Notes: generated by a model not told the origin, from the sequence alone. A stretch of DNA of 64,000 nucleotides from Thermoprotei archaeon (GCA_029335875.2 JARJMZ020000036.1:1-64000), one strand, 5' to 3'; counted from the stretch's first letter, positions 8,824-17,972 are shown. Made by a program: numbers and translations.

Positions 8824-10425
8824 TTGAGGCGTGAGCTTTTGGGTTTGTGGAGGTTTAGAGCTGTTGTTCAAGATAGTGTTCATGGTATTATCCCTGTTAA
8901 TGAGGCTGAGTACTGGCTTCTCCAGACCCCGTTTCTTAGGAGGCTTCATGAGGTTAAACAGTTGGGCTTGAGCTATCTTGTCTTCCCCTCAGCTACTCAT
9001 TCTAGGCTTGAGCACTCTCTTGGGGTTATGCATTTAGCTTCTAGGATGGCTTATAGGGTTGTTGAGGCTTCTAGGAGGAATTCGAAGATATGCTCTGCTC
9101 TTTTCCACGCTTGCAGCGATGACGTTTACTCTGCTTTCATACAAGTTGCCAGGCTTACGGGGCTCCTCCACGATGTTGGGCACCCCCCGTTCAGCCACAT
9201 GCTCGAAGATAGCATCCGGGATATAGTGTTTAACCCTAGGGAGAGGGGGGTTGAAGATGAGGGGATCCTAGAGGGGCTTGAAGAAGCTCGCAAGGTTATA
9301 GTTGAGAGTGGGGGTTTCGTTAAGATCCACGATGTTTACACTAGGCATTTCATTGAGAGGATCTCGGAGCTCTCCGAGGGCTCAGACTATGAGGACCTCA
9401 ACATCCTAGTGAGGCTCGCCCTCGAGTCCGTTAAGCCCGGCTTTTCCGGGTTGAGGGATGGGGATCTTGAAGATTTGGGTGTTAGGGTTGAGGCTTGCAG
9501 GCTAGTAAACTACATGTTGTCTGGGAGTGTCGTGGATATTGACAGGCTTGACTACCTTGTTAGGGACGCGAAATACACGGGGGTCGTCTACGGGTACATA
9601 GACATTGATAGGGTTCTCGAGGGCTTGGATGTTGTCGAGGGCGAGGGGGGAGTAACAATAGTGGCTCCCCCGAAGGCTTACCAGCCTATAGAGGACGTTT
9701 TCGACGCGAGGTTCAAAATGTATAAGACCGTATACTACCACCATAAACTCTCAAGCTTGCAGCTAGCCCTAGACATGGCCTTCGCTAGAATAGTTGGTGA
9801 GTGGTGGAGCCTCCAGCCCGGGATATACAGTGGTGTTATCGAGGGGCCGTGGGAGCTCTTGAACCCCAGGAGGCTCTCGGAGATAGTTAAGGAGGCTAGA
9901 GTATACTTCGACGACCCGGAGGTCATGAGCCTCGTTAAGACCATGAGGATGAAAGGTAGCAAGACAGCAGTGAGATGGGCTAAGGCCCTCCTAGAAGCTA
10001 GACCCCTACTACCAATATCCCTAGTTAAGAGGATGGACGAGCTCGTATCGGAGATAGTTAAGGGGGGAGAGTGGAGGGCGGAGCATGTGGGGAAAGTTCT
10101 AGATAACATAATCCACGACGATGAAACGTTCAAGGGCATAGTGGAGAGGAGCATCAAAACACGGGGGGTCGACAGGTCAGCAGTGAAAGTGGAGAGAGTA
10201 CCGAGGAGGATAGTCGGGGAGGTGACTGGGGCCCTTAAAGAATTGGTGGAAAGGTCGGTATACCTAAGGACTCTCATAGAGGCGGCATCAATACCTGTAA
10301 CACTAGTATATGCGTACTCAGACGATGAGGAAACCCACATGAAACTATACAGGGAAAGGGATAGGATCAGAAAACTATTCACACAAGAACTCGTAAGAGA
10401 GGCGATAGGGAGGCTTAAATCCTAG
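8824..10425 (+). CDS. HD-domain phosphohydrolase (dGTPase-like)
   Basis: The 533-residue protein has an N-terminal HD domain typical of the SAMHD1/dGTPase-like COG1078 family. HSRLEHSLGVMHLA supplies the first His ligand, LLHDVGHPPFSHMLED the HD pair, and VDIDRLDYLVRDAKYTG the later Asp. Such enzymes hydrolyse dNTPs or nucleotide-like phosphates. The substrate here is unproven. The C-terminal third is helical with no recognised domain. The start is TTG at 8824, preceded by a GAGGGT ribosome-binding-like run. Confidence 0.88.
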   Translation: MRRELLGLWRFRAVVQDSVHGIIPVNEAEYWLLQTPFLRRLHEVKQLGLSYLVFPSATHSRLEHSLGVMHLASRMAYRVVEASRRNSKICSALFHACSDDVYSAFIQVARLTGLLHDVGHPPFSHMLEDSIRDIVFNPRERGVEDEGILEGLEEARKVIVESGGFVKIHDVYTRHFIERISELSEGSDYEDLNILVRLALESVKPGFSGLRDGDLEDLGVRVEACRLVNYMLSGSVVDIDRLDYLVRDAKYTGVVYGYIDIDRVLEGLDVVEGEGGVTIVAPPKAYQPIEDVFDARFKMYKTVYYHHKLSSLQLALDMAFARIVGEWWSLQPGIYSGVIEGPWELLNPRRLSEIVKEARVYFDDPEVMSLVKTMRMKGSKTAVRWAKALLEARPLLPISLVKRMDELVSEIVKGGEWRAEHVGKVLDNIIHDDETFKGIVERSIKTRGVDRSAVKVERVPRRIVGEVTGALKELVERSVYLRTLIEAASIPVTLVYAYSDDEETHMKLYRERDRIRKLFTQELVREAIGRLKS

Positions 10426-10639
10426 ACCTTAAAACCCTAAAAACCAGAGAGAAAACCATTATGAGAGCGATAAGTAGAAGAACGAGCACGATGGCTATAG
10501 CCAGCCTCAAAGAGAAAACCGCAACCCTAAACAATATGAGGGCGAGCAGCAAGAGAACTACAAGGGTTAACGTAGACCATAAAACCCTTAAAGGCCCACT
10601 CTTCCAAGCCAAAACCTTACACCCTTCAAGAGCGGTCAC
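10415..10639 (-). CDS. Small membrane protein (hypothetical)
   Basis: A 74-residue ORF with GTG start at 10639. It has two strongly hydrophobic segments (about 21-36 and 42-66) rich in Leu, Val and Ile, with a basic C-terminus. It overlaps the 3' end of the HD gene tail to tail by 11 bases. The clean two-helix pattern favours a real protein over the competing plus-strand ORF at 10461-10754, which lacks structure. Not recognised; moderate doubt remains. Confidence 0.4.
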   Translation of the reverse strand: MTALEGCKVLAWKSGPLRVLWSTLTLVVLLLLALILFRVAVFSLRLAIAIVLVLLLIALIMVFSLVFRVLRSRI

Positions 10640-10787
10640 CTTCGAGAGCTCCCGATCACAGTGTCACACGGTTTGCGCGTCATCATCCCGCCTCGGGTGT
10701 AGTCTAGGCCATTTAAGGCTATTAAGTTTATTCTCATGGGGTGAACGCTTTTAAACGTACTGGGGCTTTTTTTAAGAGGGGCTCTGT

Positions 10788-11786
10788 ATGTTGATTGTTT
10801 CCGCTATTGGAGTATTCATTTCATCTCTCCTAGTAGCGTTTATTGTCGCCCGGGTTGCCATCGGTCTTTTCAAGTCTATAGGGCATGTTGGGGTTGACGT
10901 CCACAAGCCTTGTAGGGTTGAGGCTGCTGAGAGTGTGGGTGTTTCTGTTCTAGCTGGTTTGATTGCCGGGTCTGCTTTCTTGTTTTTTGAGGGCTATAGG
11001 GTTGAGGCTCTGGCTTTCTCGCTCTCAATACTTATCTCAGGCATTATAGGTATTATGGATGATTTTCTGGTTTTAAACGCTAGGCTTAAGATACTGCTCG
11101 GCACCCTACCAGCCGTCCCCGTGCTCCTCCTGGGGGTTTACGAGCCTAGGCCCTTAGTGCCTATGGACAGGTTTGCCAGGCTCACTATAGTGTATCCGCT
11201 AGCGCTCCCTATAGTCTATACTGTTTCCACTAACGGGTTCAACATGTATGACACGCATAATGGGGTCATGTTATCTTCCGCCCTCATAATGTCTTTGGCG
11301 ATGGCCGTAGCCGGGTACATGCAGTATAATGCTGGGGTTGAGGGCTCGGAGCTAGCTCTAATACTGGGCCTCGCAATAGCGGGGGCCTCGCTGGGAATGC
11401 TATACTATAACCTCTACCCTTCAAAAGCCTTCAACGGAGATGTGGGGAGCTTCACTGTGGGGGCGGCGGTGGCCTCGGCGGCTATTATGGGTAGGGTTGA
11501 GGCTGTAGCTTTAATAGCTGGCCTGCCCATAGCGTTGAACGGCTTCCTTAAAATATCGAGCATAGGCTTCAAGGAGAGGAGGAGTTTCGAGAGGCCTGTG
11601 GAGCTTAGAGGGTGGCTTATAAAGTCTAGGCTGTCTGAAAGGGCGCCCCTAAGCCTCCCAGCCCTCATAACCTCGAGAACCCCCCTCTCTGAGCCTGAGC
11701 TCGTAATAGCCTTGATAATGCTCACCTGGCTTTCATCATCTACAGCCCTGGTAACAATATATTTAACCCTCGGAGGGCTGGCCTAG
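10788..11786 (+). CDS. Polyprenyl-phosphate GlcNAc-1-phosphate transferase-like (MraY/GT4 family)
   Basis: The 332-residue polytopic membrane protein has about ten hydrophobic segments and the signature loops of the family: GIIGIMDDFLVLNARLK (the DD pair), NGFNMYDTHNGV and FNGDVGSF. Such enzymes attach a sugar phosphate to dolichyl phosphate, the first step of N-glycan or surface-glycan assembly (AglH/Alg7-like). Donor and acceptor are inferred. The ATG at 10788 follows a TATA-like stretch. The next gene starts one base after its stop, so they form an operon. Confidence 0.85.
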   Translation: MLIVSAIGVFISSLLVAFIVARVAIGLFKSIGHVGVDVHKPCRVEAAESVGVSVLAGLIAGSAFLFFEGYRVEALAFSLSILISGIIGIMDDFLVLNARLKILLGTLPAVPVLLLGVYEPRPLVPMDRFARLTIVYPLALPIVYTVSTNGFNMYDTHNGVMLSSALIMSLAMAVAGYMQYNAGVEGSELALILGLAIAGASLGMLYYNLYPSKAFNGDVGSFTVGAAVASAAIMGRVEAVALIAGLPIALNGFLKISSIGFKERRSFERPVELRGWLIKSRLSERAPLSLPALITSRTPLSEPELVIALIMLTWLSSSTALVTIYLTLGGLA

Positions 11787-12755
11787 TTGAAGCATGTGGT
11801 CGTGGGGGGCCTGGGTTATCTAGGGGTTAACGCTGCCGAGGAACTCCACGGGAGGGGCTTCCAGGTTATCATAGTTGGTAGGAGGGGCTCCGAGACTAGG
11901 AGGCCCCGCATAACAGCCCATATTAAAAGCATGGGGCTCACATTGAAACTCCTGGAACACCTGAGAGCTGAGGAATTAAAAGCCCTTGGGGGGGACGTTT
12001 ACCACTACCTGGTAGGCATTATTTCAGGGAGCCTGGAAGAGTTTAGGAGGGCTCACGTAAAGCTACTGGGGGAGGCTGTTAAAGCAGCGGGAGAGCTGGG
12101 AGCTAGAGTGGTTTACGTGAGCGCTATAAGCTCTATAGGTGAAGTGAGGGGCGTAAAGCCGGGGAGCACTATATACGAGGAGGAGGAACACTTAAACCCC
12201 GAAGTCCACAAACACTACAGCTATCACGGGCTCACAAAAGCTGAAGGTGAGAGGCTTCTAAGAAACTCTAGGGAATTGAGGGGTAAGTGGAGCATAGTGA
12301 GACCCGGGCTCCTAATAGGCCCCTGGGCCTACCACCCAGAGTGGGCCGCATATTTGAGGCTCGCATCTATGAGGATAGCCCCGAAACTCGGGAGGAGGAT
12401 AGCGTTAATACACGTGAAAGACGTGGCGGAGATCCTAGCGGAGGCAGGCGAGGGGAGATATGACGGCCTCTGGGTTAACGCAGTAGCACACCACCCGGAC
12501 ATGAGCGACATTGTGAGGGAGGAATGCAAACAGTTGAAAGTGAAGTGCGCGACGATACCAGTCAAACCCCTAGTTAAAGCGGCGCTAGCACTTAAACCTC
12601 TAATGCCCCGGGGGAGCCCTATAGCTATGATGTTGGAGCTCCTGAGCCTAAACTATGAGTATAGGAGTAGAATACTCAGGAGAGAGTGGAGGGGCTTGGA
12701 GGATGCCGTGAAAGACTTCCTGGAATGGGCTAAGAACTATGGTGTAAAACCTTAA
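11787..12755 (+). CDS. NAD-dependent epimerase / SDR-family protein
   Basis: This 322-residue extended SDR protein begins KHVVVGGLGYLGVNAAEEL, a nucleotide-binding Rossmann motif. It has YVSAISSIGE at the catalytic Ser strand and YHGLTKAEGERLL in place of YxxxK. Overall it resembles NDUFA9-like and nucleotide-sugar epimerases. Coupling to the sugar-phosphate transferase upstream suggests nucleotide-sugar or lipid-glycan metabolism, but this is inference. The start is TTG at 11787. Confidence 0.82.
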   Translation: MKHVVVGGLGYLGVNAAEELHGRGFQVIIVGRRGSETRRPRITAHIKSMGLTLKLLEHLRAEELKALGGDVYHYLVGIISGSLEEFRRAHVKLLGEAVKAAGELGARVVYVSAISSIGEVRGVKPGSTIYEEEEHLNPEVHKHYSYHGLTKAEGERLLRNSRELRGKWSIVRPGLLIGPWAYHPEWAAYLRLASMRIAPKLGRRIALIHVKDVAEILAEAGEGRYDGLWVNAVAHHPDMSDIVREECKQLKVKCATIPVKPLVKAALALKPLMPRGSPIAMMLELLSLNYEYRSRILRREWRGLEDAVKDFLEWAKNYGVKP

Positions 12756-12819
12756 CGTGAACGGGAAAGTGCTAGTTTGTAAACGGGCTAGGAGCGGACA
12801 TGTGGTTTTTCCCGGAGAA

Positions 12820-14724
12820 TTATTGGAGTGTGCTGCTCTGCTCTCCAGGCTTGTTCTCTGTGATAGTGGCTAGGTGCTTCCTTATTTTCCCTATTTCCCT
12901 CTTGAAAGTTTCAACGTTTGGGGTTACATTGTCGTATTTGAGCCCTACGACCTGTTTTATGTCTTTCCTTAAAAACCTATAGTCTAGTAGTATGTATGCT
13001 GCTTTATCCTCCGGGGACCTCACTGCCCTACCTAGGGCTTGCCTTACTTTTATAGCTGTCGCTACTATGTAGACTAGGTTTCTCGCTTCCCTGCTTCCAA
13101 TTCTCTTGGCTAGGGCTTCTAGGTGTCTTTTAGTATAGTCGTCTGGCTGGGGGAACGGCAGGCCCACTATAACCGCTATGTGTAGCATGTTTCTACCCTC
13201 GTAGTCTACAAACTCTACCCCCTCCACGAGCTTCCCGCCGGCTACGGCGTTTATAGTCACGTCTCCCCCCTCCATTATCCTAGCTTCTACGTCGCCCAGG
13301 TTTGTTGCGGGTGTCTCAACTATCAACTCTAAATCGCCGGGGAGCCTCTCTACTACGCTGTGCATAACCTCATAGCTCGGATATACTACTAGTTTGACCC
13401 CATTTAAGCCCCTGGATATCTCAGTTACATAGCCTGCTATCCTATGATAAGTGTGGGGGCCCCTCTCCTTAAACCTAGTAGTCACATCTGCTGCAACCAC
13501 AGTATACACGTTAGATCTAGGCATGAAAGCCCCGAAAGACAGTTCCACGTCGAAGAGCGTGTGCTGTCTTTTAACGCCCAGGTGGGTTCCAAGGAAGTCT
13601 CCCGGGGGTATTGTGCCGCTTAAGAGTATCAAGGCTTTAGCCTGTGAGAGGGGCTTATCCACGGCTATATGGGGGTCTAGGGGGGTCGATATTATAGTCG
13701 GCTCCTCCCCCTCGACAGTGGCGAAGAGCTCGTAGTTAGGGTTTTCGAGGCTCTCAGCCCACCTTGCTACTTTAGCTGTCTTAAGGCTTACTCTGAAATC
13801 TCCGAGCCCGGAGGCTAGGGCTTCGAGGAGAAGCCTCTCCCTTATTTCAGCCTCGACATCCCCTATCTCCCCCACGTCCCCCAGGAGTTTCACGACTAAA
13901 CTCTTATCGAGGAGCCTTAAGCCCTTCCACTTGCGCCTGAAAAACCCTCCAAGCTCCCCTACTATGCTCTCAAGCCTCTCAGCCACATGCTCCCAGTGTG
14001 GTGCGTATCTCCTAATCTCCCTAATAGAGCCTTCCAGGTCAGACAGGGATACTCTAGACTCTAGGAGGCTGTGGGCGTTGAGGAGGCTGTGAGCCTCATC
14101 CACTACTACAATGAAATCCCCGTAACTGAAGCCCTCGAAAACCTCAGTGAAAATATCTTCCCTGAACAAGTATGGGTATGTTGCGACAGTGAACTCTGAG
14201 CCCCCCGAGATTCTAAGGAGGGCGAAGAAGGGGCACACTCTAAGCCCCCGGCCCATGTCGAGGGCCATCTTGAAAGCGCTAGGCAGGGGGTATTCTCTAA
14301 TGAAAGACTCCAAGTCGCCCGATGAGACTTGGGAGAGCCTCGAGTAATACTCACATAAACCCTTAAACCTCAAGACTGCACAGTTACTCCAGAAGTCCTC
14401 ATGAGATAAAGGGGGGAGACCCGGCTTATACATTAGGGGGCAAGACCTCCTAGCGGAGAAGAGAAAAGAATGCCTAGCGCCGAAAACCCTCAACTCCCTC
14501 AACACAGGGTCAATCTCATTAACAGTCCTAACAGCATAGAGAATCCTCTTGACACCAGCGAGGAGAAGCCCATACACCACCGCAGCAGTCTTACCATAAC
14601 CGGTAGGGGCCCTAATAACAAGGACACCATTACTCCTAACAGTATCAGCAACAGCCTCAGCAAGCTCCCTCTGACCCCTACGGAACTCTTCATACGGAAA
14701 TCTAGGCAAACCAGACAAGCCCAA
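12820..14724 (-). CDS. xpd: XPD/Rad3-type FeS DNA helicase
   Basis: The 634-residue protein is a superfamily 2 helicase. Walker A is RAPTGYGKTAA near residue 40 and motif II is VVDEAHSL. Motif VI is in QALGRAVRSPEDKAAYILLD. Four cysteines at 95, 115, 124 and 164 lie between motifs Ia and II, where XPD binds its 4Fe-4S cluster. It would unwind DNA 5' to 3' in repair or transcription-linked processes. The TTG start at 14724 keeps the Q-motif region (PYEEFRRGQRELAEAV). It converges with the SDR gene. Confidence 0.93.
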   Translation of the reverse strand: MGLSGLPRFPYEEFRRGQRELAEAVADTVRSNGVLVIRAPTGYGKTAAVVYGLLLAGVKRILYAVRTVNEIDPVLRELRVFGARHSFLFSARRSCPLMYKPGLPPLSHEDFWSNCAVLRFKGLCEYYSRLSQVSSGDLESFIREYPLPSAFKMALDMGRGLRVCPFFALLRISGGSEFTVATYPYLFREDIFTEVFEGFSYGDFIVVVDEAHSLLNAHSLLESRVSLSDLEGSIREIRRYAPHWEHVAERLESIVGELGGFFRRKWKGLRLLDKSLVVKLLGDVGEIGDVEAEIRERLLLEALASGLGDFRVSLKTAKVARWAESLENPNYELFATVEGEEPTIISTPLDPHIAVDKPLSQAKALILLSGTIPPGDFLGTHLGVKRQHTLFDVELSFGAFMPRSNVYTVVAADVTTRFKERGPHTYHRIAGYVTEISRGLNGVKLVVYPSYEVMHSVVERLPGDLELIVETPATNLGDVEARIMEGGDVTINAVAGGKLVEGVEFVDYEGRNMLHIAVIVGLPFPQPDDYTKRHLEALAKRIGSREARNLVYIVATAIKVRQALGRAVRSPEDKAAYILLDYRFLRKDIKQVVGLKYDNVTPNVETFKREIGKIRKHLATITENKPGEQSSTLQ

Positions 14725-14907
14725 GACACCTTAAAGCGAACGGTCCCCCAGCCACCGCATCCTCACTCTTCAGGCCCTCTAAACCTCTACCGGTCATCCC
14801 TTATGGAAATTATGGCCGAAGAGCCTCTTAACCCTTTAGGCTGAAAAATCTGCCTCCCCAGCGGCTGCGAACGCTCTATCAGAGTGTTGGGGGCCGGCTT
14901 TCCCCCT

Positions 14908-15321
14908 CTACTCCCCTATGTATATGAGTTTTACAGCCCTTTCCCTCGGCCCCTCGAGCTCTATTAGCAGTATCCTCTGCCATGTTCCTAAGGCTGGCTT
15001 CCCCTTGGCTATCGGGATTACCCTGTCGTTGCCCACTATTATGTTGGCTAGGTGCGCGTGAGCGTTAACATCTACCAGGTTGTGTTTCCAGCCCTTCTCA
15101 GGTTTTGTGAGCTCTTTGAGGAAGTTTATTATATCTTCTTTTAAACCCCTCTCGTTCTCGTTCACAGCTAAGGCGGCTGTAGTGTGAGGTATGTACGTTA
15201 GGAGTATCCCGTTTTCCAAATTATTAGTTTCGACCCATGTTTCAACCTGGCCCGTGATATCTACGACTTCAAACGCGCTTTTAGTAGACACCCTTATAAC
15301 ACCCTCTAGGAACCTCAACAT
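14908..15321 (-). CDS. YjbQ/UPF0047 family protein
   Basis: From the ATG at 15321 the protein has 137 residues, the usual family size. It shows ALAVNENERGLKEDI and VNAHAHLANIIVG, the conserved acidic and His motifs. Bacterial YjbQ has weak thiamine-phosphate-synthase-like activity; the cellular role is unclear. An open frame continues upstream to 15543, but that part lies in a repeat copy. A TATA-like element at about 15352-15362 on the minus strand supports the short start. Confidence 0.88.
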   Translation of the reverse strand: MLRFLEGVIRVSTKSAFEVVDITGQVETWVETNNLENGILLTYIPHTTAALAVNENERGLKEDIINFLKELTKPEKGWKHNLVDVNAHAHLANIIVGNDRVIPIAKGKPALGTWQRILLIELEGPRERAVKLIYIGE

Positions 15322-15390
15322 TAACCCCCGAGTTGTTATGAAGGTGTCAACAAGTTTAAATAGCTGCATGTGCTTGCAGGTTGTGGGCAG

Positions 15391-15615
15391 TTCTCTAGAG
15401 TAAAATTCTTGAGGTTTTTGGTTAACACGGTTACTTAGAGATATTCTAGAAACATCATAGTGCTCCGCTACGGAGACTACAAGGTAGCCCCCGTGGCGTC
15501 CGCCAATGGAGCTCTTAAGGGGCTGGAGGGGGCCCGAGCCCAAAGCCGTGGGAAGGAATCAAAATGCTTGCAGTATCGGGCGCCAGCAACTGCTGTGGCC
15601 GGCGTTAACCTATGG
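15391..15615 (+). repeat. Dispersed repeat, copy A
   Basis: The 5' block (15394-15450), containing TCTAGAGTAAAAT and GGTTACTTAGAGATA, recurs almost unchanged at 16891 and, on the minus strand, just left of 33207. The middle encodes NIIVLRYGDYKVAPVASANG, matching NIVALRYEAHKAAPVVPAYG in copy C. The 3' part aligns more weakly. It lies between yjbQ and the 3' end of the phosphoesterase gene. Likely a decayed or non-autonomous mobile-element end, or a structured RNA. The repeat itself is directly visible. Confidence 0.7.
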
Positions 15616-15641
15616 AGCCTAAAAGTTCTTTTAGAGCTCTC

Positions 15642-15736
15642 CTAATGTTAAGCCCTTTGGTGACGTGCGTTTGAGGGGGCTCCACGCTTCCCCTGTATAA
15701 TTGGAGGGTGGTTCTGGCCCGCTAATGTTAAGCCCT
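15642..15736. repeat. 15-bp direct repeat pair, 80 bases apart
   Basis: CTAATGTTAAGCCCT occurs at 15642-15656 and again at 15722-15736; the second copy covers the stop codon of the phosphoesterase gene. The 65 bases between contain no gene. It may be a small local duplication or the scar of an excised element next to repeat copy A. Confidence 0.6.
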
Positions 15737-16384
15737 GCTAGTGGGGGGCGCTAGCTTCCTCTTGTAGACTGTTATGTCCCCAGAGTAGGATATTATGGCG
15801 TAATGGCCTTTCTCTAGGGGGCCGGCGTTGACGTGAACGGTGGATCCTTTAACAACGTGCCCGGGCGTTTCGTGGACGTGGCCGAATATGTGGAGTCTGG
15901 GCTTGAGCCTCTCGACTAGATCTTTAACTTCGGGGAGCCCTATGTGTAGCCCGGGCCTGGGCTCGTCTAAGATCCCCGCCGGGGGGTGGTGTGTCATGAG
16001 CACGTTGACTGTTTCGAAATCGCTCAGTTCCCTCTTAAACTTCTCCATGCTACCTTTAAAGTCTAAGCCCCCTAAACCCCCAATAATGATGTCTTCGAAA
16101 AACGTTATCCTCCCGTCAAGGAGGATCCCGAGGCTCTTAAGCTTCCTATATACGCCCGCATTATCCAGGTTCCCGGTTATAGCGTAAACATCAGCCTTAG
16201 CCCTAGTGAGCGCCTCAGCAGTATCCACGCACTCGAAATCCCCAGTAGCGAGGACTAGATCATAATCCTCAGAATCTAAAACCCTAACAAGGTTCCCGGT
16301 AGCACAGTGAACATCTGAAACATGGAGGACCCTAATAACCCTCTCAACCCCCACCCTCTTAGTCCTCTCAACAGTCATAGTCAA
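15728..16384 (-). CDS. Metallophosphoesterase (YfcE/MJ0936-like)
   Basis: The 218-residue protein has the metal-site motifs of calcineurin-like phosphoesterases in order: VSDVHCATGN, ATGDFE, ITGNLDN, MTHHPPAG and FGHVHETPGH. Small archaeal members hydrolyse phosphodiesters in vitro. The natural substrate is unknown. The ATG at 16384 is followed by a second ATG two codons later. It is monocistronic as far as seen. Confidence 0.9.
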   Translation of the reverse strand: MTMTVERTKRVGVERVIRVLHVSDVHCATGNLVRVLDSEDYDLVLATGDFECVDTAEALTRAKADVYAITGNLDNAGVYRKLKSLGILLDGRITFFEDIIIGGLGGLDFKGSMEKFKRELSDFETVNVLMTHHPPAGILDEPRPGLHIGLPEVKDLVERLKPRLHIFGHVHETPGHVVKGSTVHVNAGPLEKGHYAIISYSGDITVYKRKLAPPTSRA

Positions 16385-16889
16385 AAGAGTTAACCCCCAC
16401 TAGTTAAACATGTAGAAGCCTAATATCTCCCTCATACCAGAAAAGAAGGAAGAATGTAATAAAGTGGGGGAGCCCCTAACAGCTTATACTTAACTTCCAA
16501 AGTGTTTTAGCATCACGACCGTGAAGTTAGCGAGAGCCCTCATAGACTCTTTCGGGTTTGCGAGCCCCTTAGAGGCTTTGGAAACTTTCCTAGTTAGGAT
16601 AAGTTCAACCTCCATTTAACATCTAAGAATAAGCCTGAAGGGACGGGAGCCGGTAGTAAATGCGCCCTCTTAGCAGTCCACGAGCTCGCAAAGCTCCCAA
16701 TAAGGGGGAAAGCCTAGCGTTATGGAGGTAATGCCTGAGCTTGAAGGAAGTTAGTAAGACCGTTTTACACTTACTATGTTAGGCGTTACGTGAAGCACCC
16801 CACTCCCTAATAGCAACATTGTTATTGGGGCGGGCGTACGCTTTCATCCTCAGAATCTTTGGGAAAACACTTGTCCAGCTCATAGACTG
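16385..16889. other. Gene-free stretch, possibly decayed sequence
   Basis: All six frames are interrupted and no tRNA or known RNA motif is seen. A 21-base string at 16460-16480 is identical to 24154-24174 inside the creatininase-family gene. That could be chance or a leftover fragment. The stretch leads directly into repeat copy B, so degenerate mobile-element sequence is plausible. Confidence 0.4.
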
Positions 16890-17100
16890 TCTTCTAGAGT
16901 AAAATCTCTGGGGTTTCTTGGTTAATATGGTTACTTAGAGGCATTTAAGGCTCCCCCGCTATACTAGCCCACCCCTATGATTGGTTATCAGAGGCGGGCG
17001 CAGGGAGGCCCCAGTAATGCCAGCCAGTGGAGCCCCCAACGGGCCGAGGGGGAAGCCGGGCCCCAATATCATGGTATTGGGTTCCAGCGACCACTAGCCA
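16890..17100 (+). repeat. Dispersed repeat, copy B
   Basis: The 5' block matches copies A and C (CTAGAGTAAAATCTCTGGGG, then GGTTAATATGG and TTACTTAGAGG). The middle has diverged and is about 20 bases longer. The core then encodes REAPVMPASGAPNGPRGK in the frame shared with the other copies. The 3' part shares AATATCATGG and TATTGGGTTCC with copy C. An in-frame TGA upstream of the core shows that it is not an intact gene. Confidence 0.7.
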
Positions 17101-17169
17101 ACTAACTCTCTAAAGTCTTGGATACAGGTTTAACGCCCTTGGAAGCTAAAGTTTTAGGGGGGCGGCTGC

Positions 17170-17568
17170 TTGCTGCTATCAGGGCTCTATAAGAATATTA
17201 TAGGGGTGGCTGTGACTGCTTTAGTAGTTGTTATAGCCTCCACAGCCTTACACTACTGGCTTCTCACTATTTCAGGCTATATAGGGCAAGAACGGGGGTC
17301 ACTAGTATCTATTGAAACTGTATCCTACAGTGAGGGGGCGGTGGAGATTACAGTTAGAAACAATGGGAATGCGAAGACATCTGTTAAATACGCGAGCGTT
17401 GAAGCCGACGGGGACACCCTATGTTTAACTAACACATATCTAACTCTAGAGCCCGGGGATTCTAACACGTTAAAGTTAAACTGCAACCTGAAAGACCGAC
17501 AGAAAGTCTACACCGTGAAAGTCGTAGCGGAGGGCGGGGAGGCTAAATACGTGTTCAGGCCAGGGTGA
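17170..17568 (+). CDS. Pilin-like membrane-anchored protein (hypothetical)
   Basis: The 132-residue protein has one N-terminal hydrophobic helix (about 9-37, preceded by Lys8) followed by a beta-rich domain with VEITVRNNGNAKTSVKYA, a CARDB/archaellin-like pattern. Two cysteines (in DTLCLTN and KLNCNL) could form a disulfide outside the cell. This layout suits a type IV pilin-like or archaellin-like subunit, but no clear class III peptidase site is visible. The start is TTG at 17170. Confidence 0.6.
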   Translation: MLLSGLYKNIIGVAVTALVVVIASTALHYWLLTISGYIGQERGSLVSIETVSYSEGAVEITVRNNGNAKTSVKYASVEADGDTLCLTNTYLTLEPGDSNTLKLNCNLKDRQKVYTVKVVAEGGEAKYVFRPG

Positions 17569-17635
17569 AAAATCAGCACTCAAGACCCTCATCACAGGCT
17601 TGAACAGCCTCAAGGCACGCCGAGGTCATCACAAG

Positions 17636-17649
17636 CTATATTTAAAGGC
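17636..17649 (+). promoter_or_regulatory. Strong TATA box without a nearby ORF
   Basis: TATATTTAAAGG is a near-ideal archaeal TATA element. Transcription would start about 25 bases downstream, near 17672, yet the next ORF begins at 17973. It may drive a structured RNA or give the ferredoxin gene a long leader. Confidence 0.45.
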
Positions 17650-17671
17650 TCCCTCCAAGAAGATAGTTTAG

Positions 17672-17800
17672 CCTCCGCCCCTAAAATAGTTGACTACCAG
17701 CGAGGATGCTGGAAAGGGGAAACAGGCCAGCCCCAATTTGTACTAGGCTACTCCTTTTGATAGCGAGGGGAAACACTATCAGGGGGTTTTCCTGGGTGAT
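17672..17800 (+). ncRNA. Candidate structured RNA
   Basis: Downstream of the TATA box, three short hairpins follow one another: CCAGC/GCTGG (17697-17712), a GGGG/CCCC stem (about 17717-17734), and TGATAG/CTATCA (17758-17781). No ORF covers the stretch. I do not recognise RNase P, SRP or a box C/D pattern. This is a weak candidate resting on hairpins and promoter only. Confidence 0.25.
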
Positions 17801-17972
17801 TTGAGGGGAGAGTTATAGCTTAAAGTGGCTTAGCCTTGAGTTGAGAGTGTTAGTTAAAGTTTGAAGGCGCCAGTCTGCATCCTAATATATATACGAATAT
17901 TTTAAGTTCATAAAACGTTAAATACCCGTGAGTAGCAGATAAAAAGAGGCTGAGCCTGGAGGGTGGTGTGGA

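Noticed and set aside
9735-10382. 215-codon minus-strand ORF opposite the HD phosphohydrolase gene
   Set aside because: Composition is that of an antisense shadow; the plus-strand protein has intact motifs.
10461-10754. 97-codon plus-strand ORF
   Set aside because: Low-complexity polar translation without domain or ribosome-binding site; the minus-strand membrane ORF is more protein-like.
15322-15543. N-terminal extension of the YjbQ reading frame
   Set aside because: It runs through repeat copy A and a TATA element, and the family starts at the ATG at 15321.
15460-15645. 61-codon plus-strand ORF in copy A as an independent gene
   Set aside because: It is the open core of a repeat whose other copies contain stops; treated as part of the repeat.
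16460-16480. 21-base identity with 24154-24174 as evidence for a duplicated gene fragment
   Set aside because: Similarity does not extend to either side convincingly; common codons and composition could produce it.
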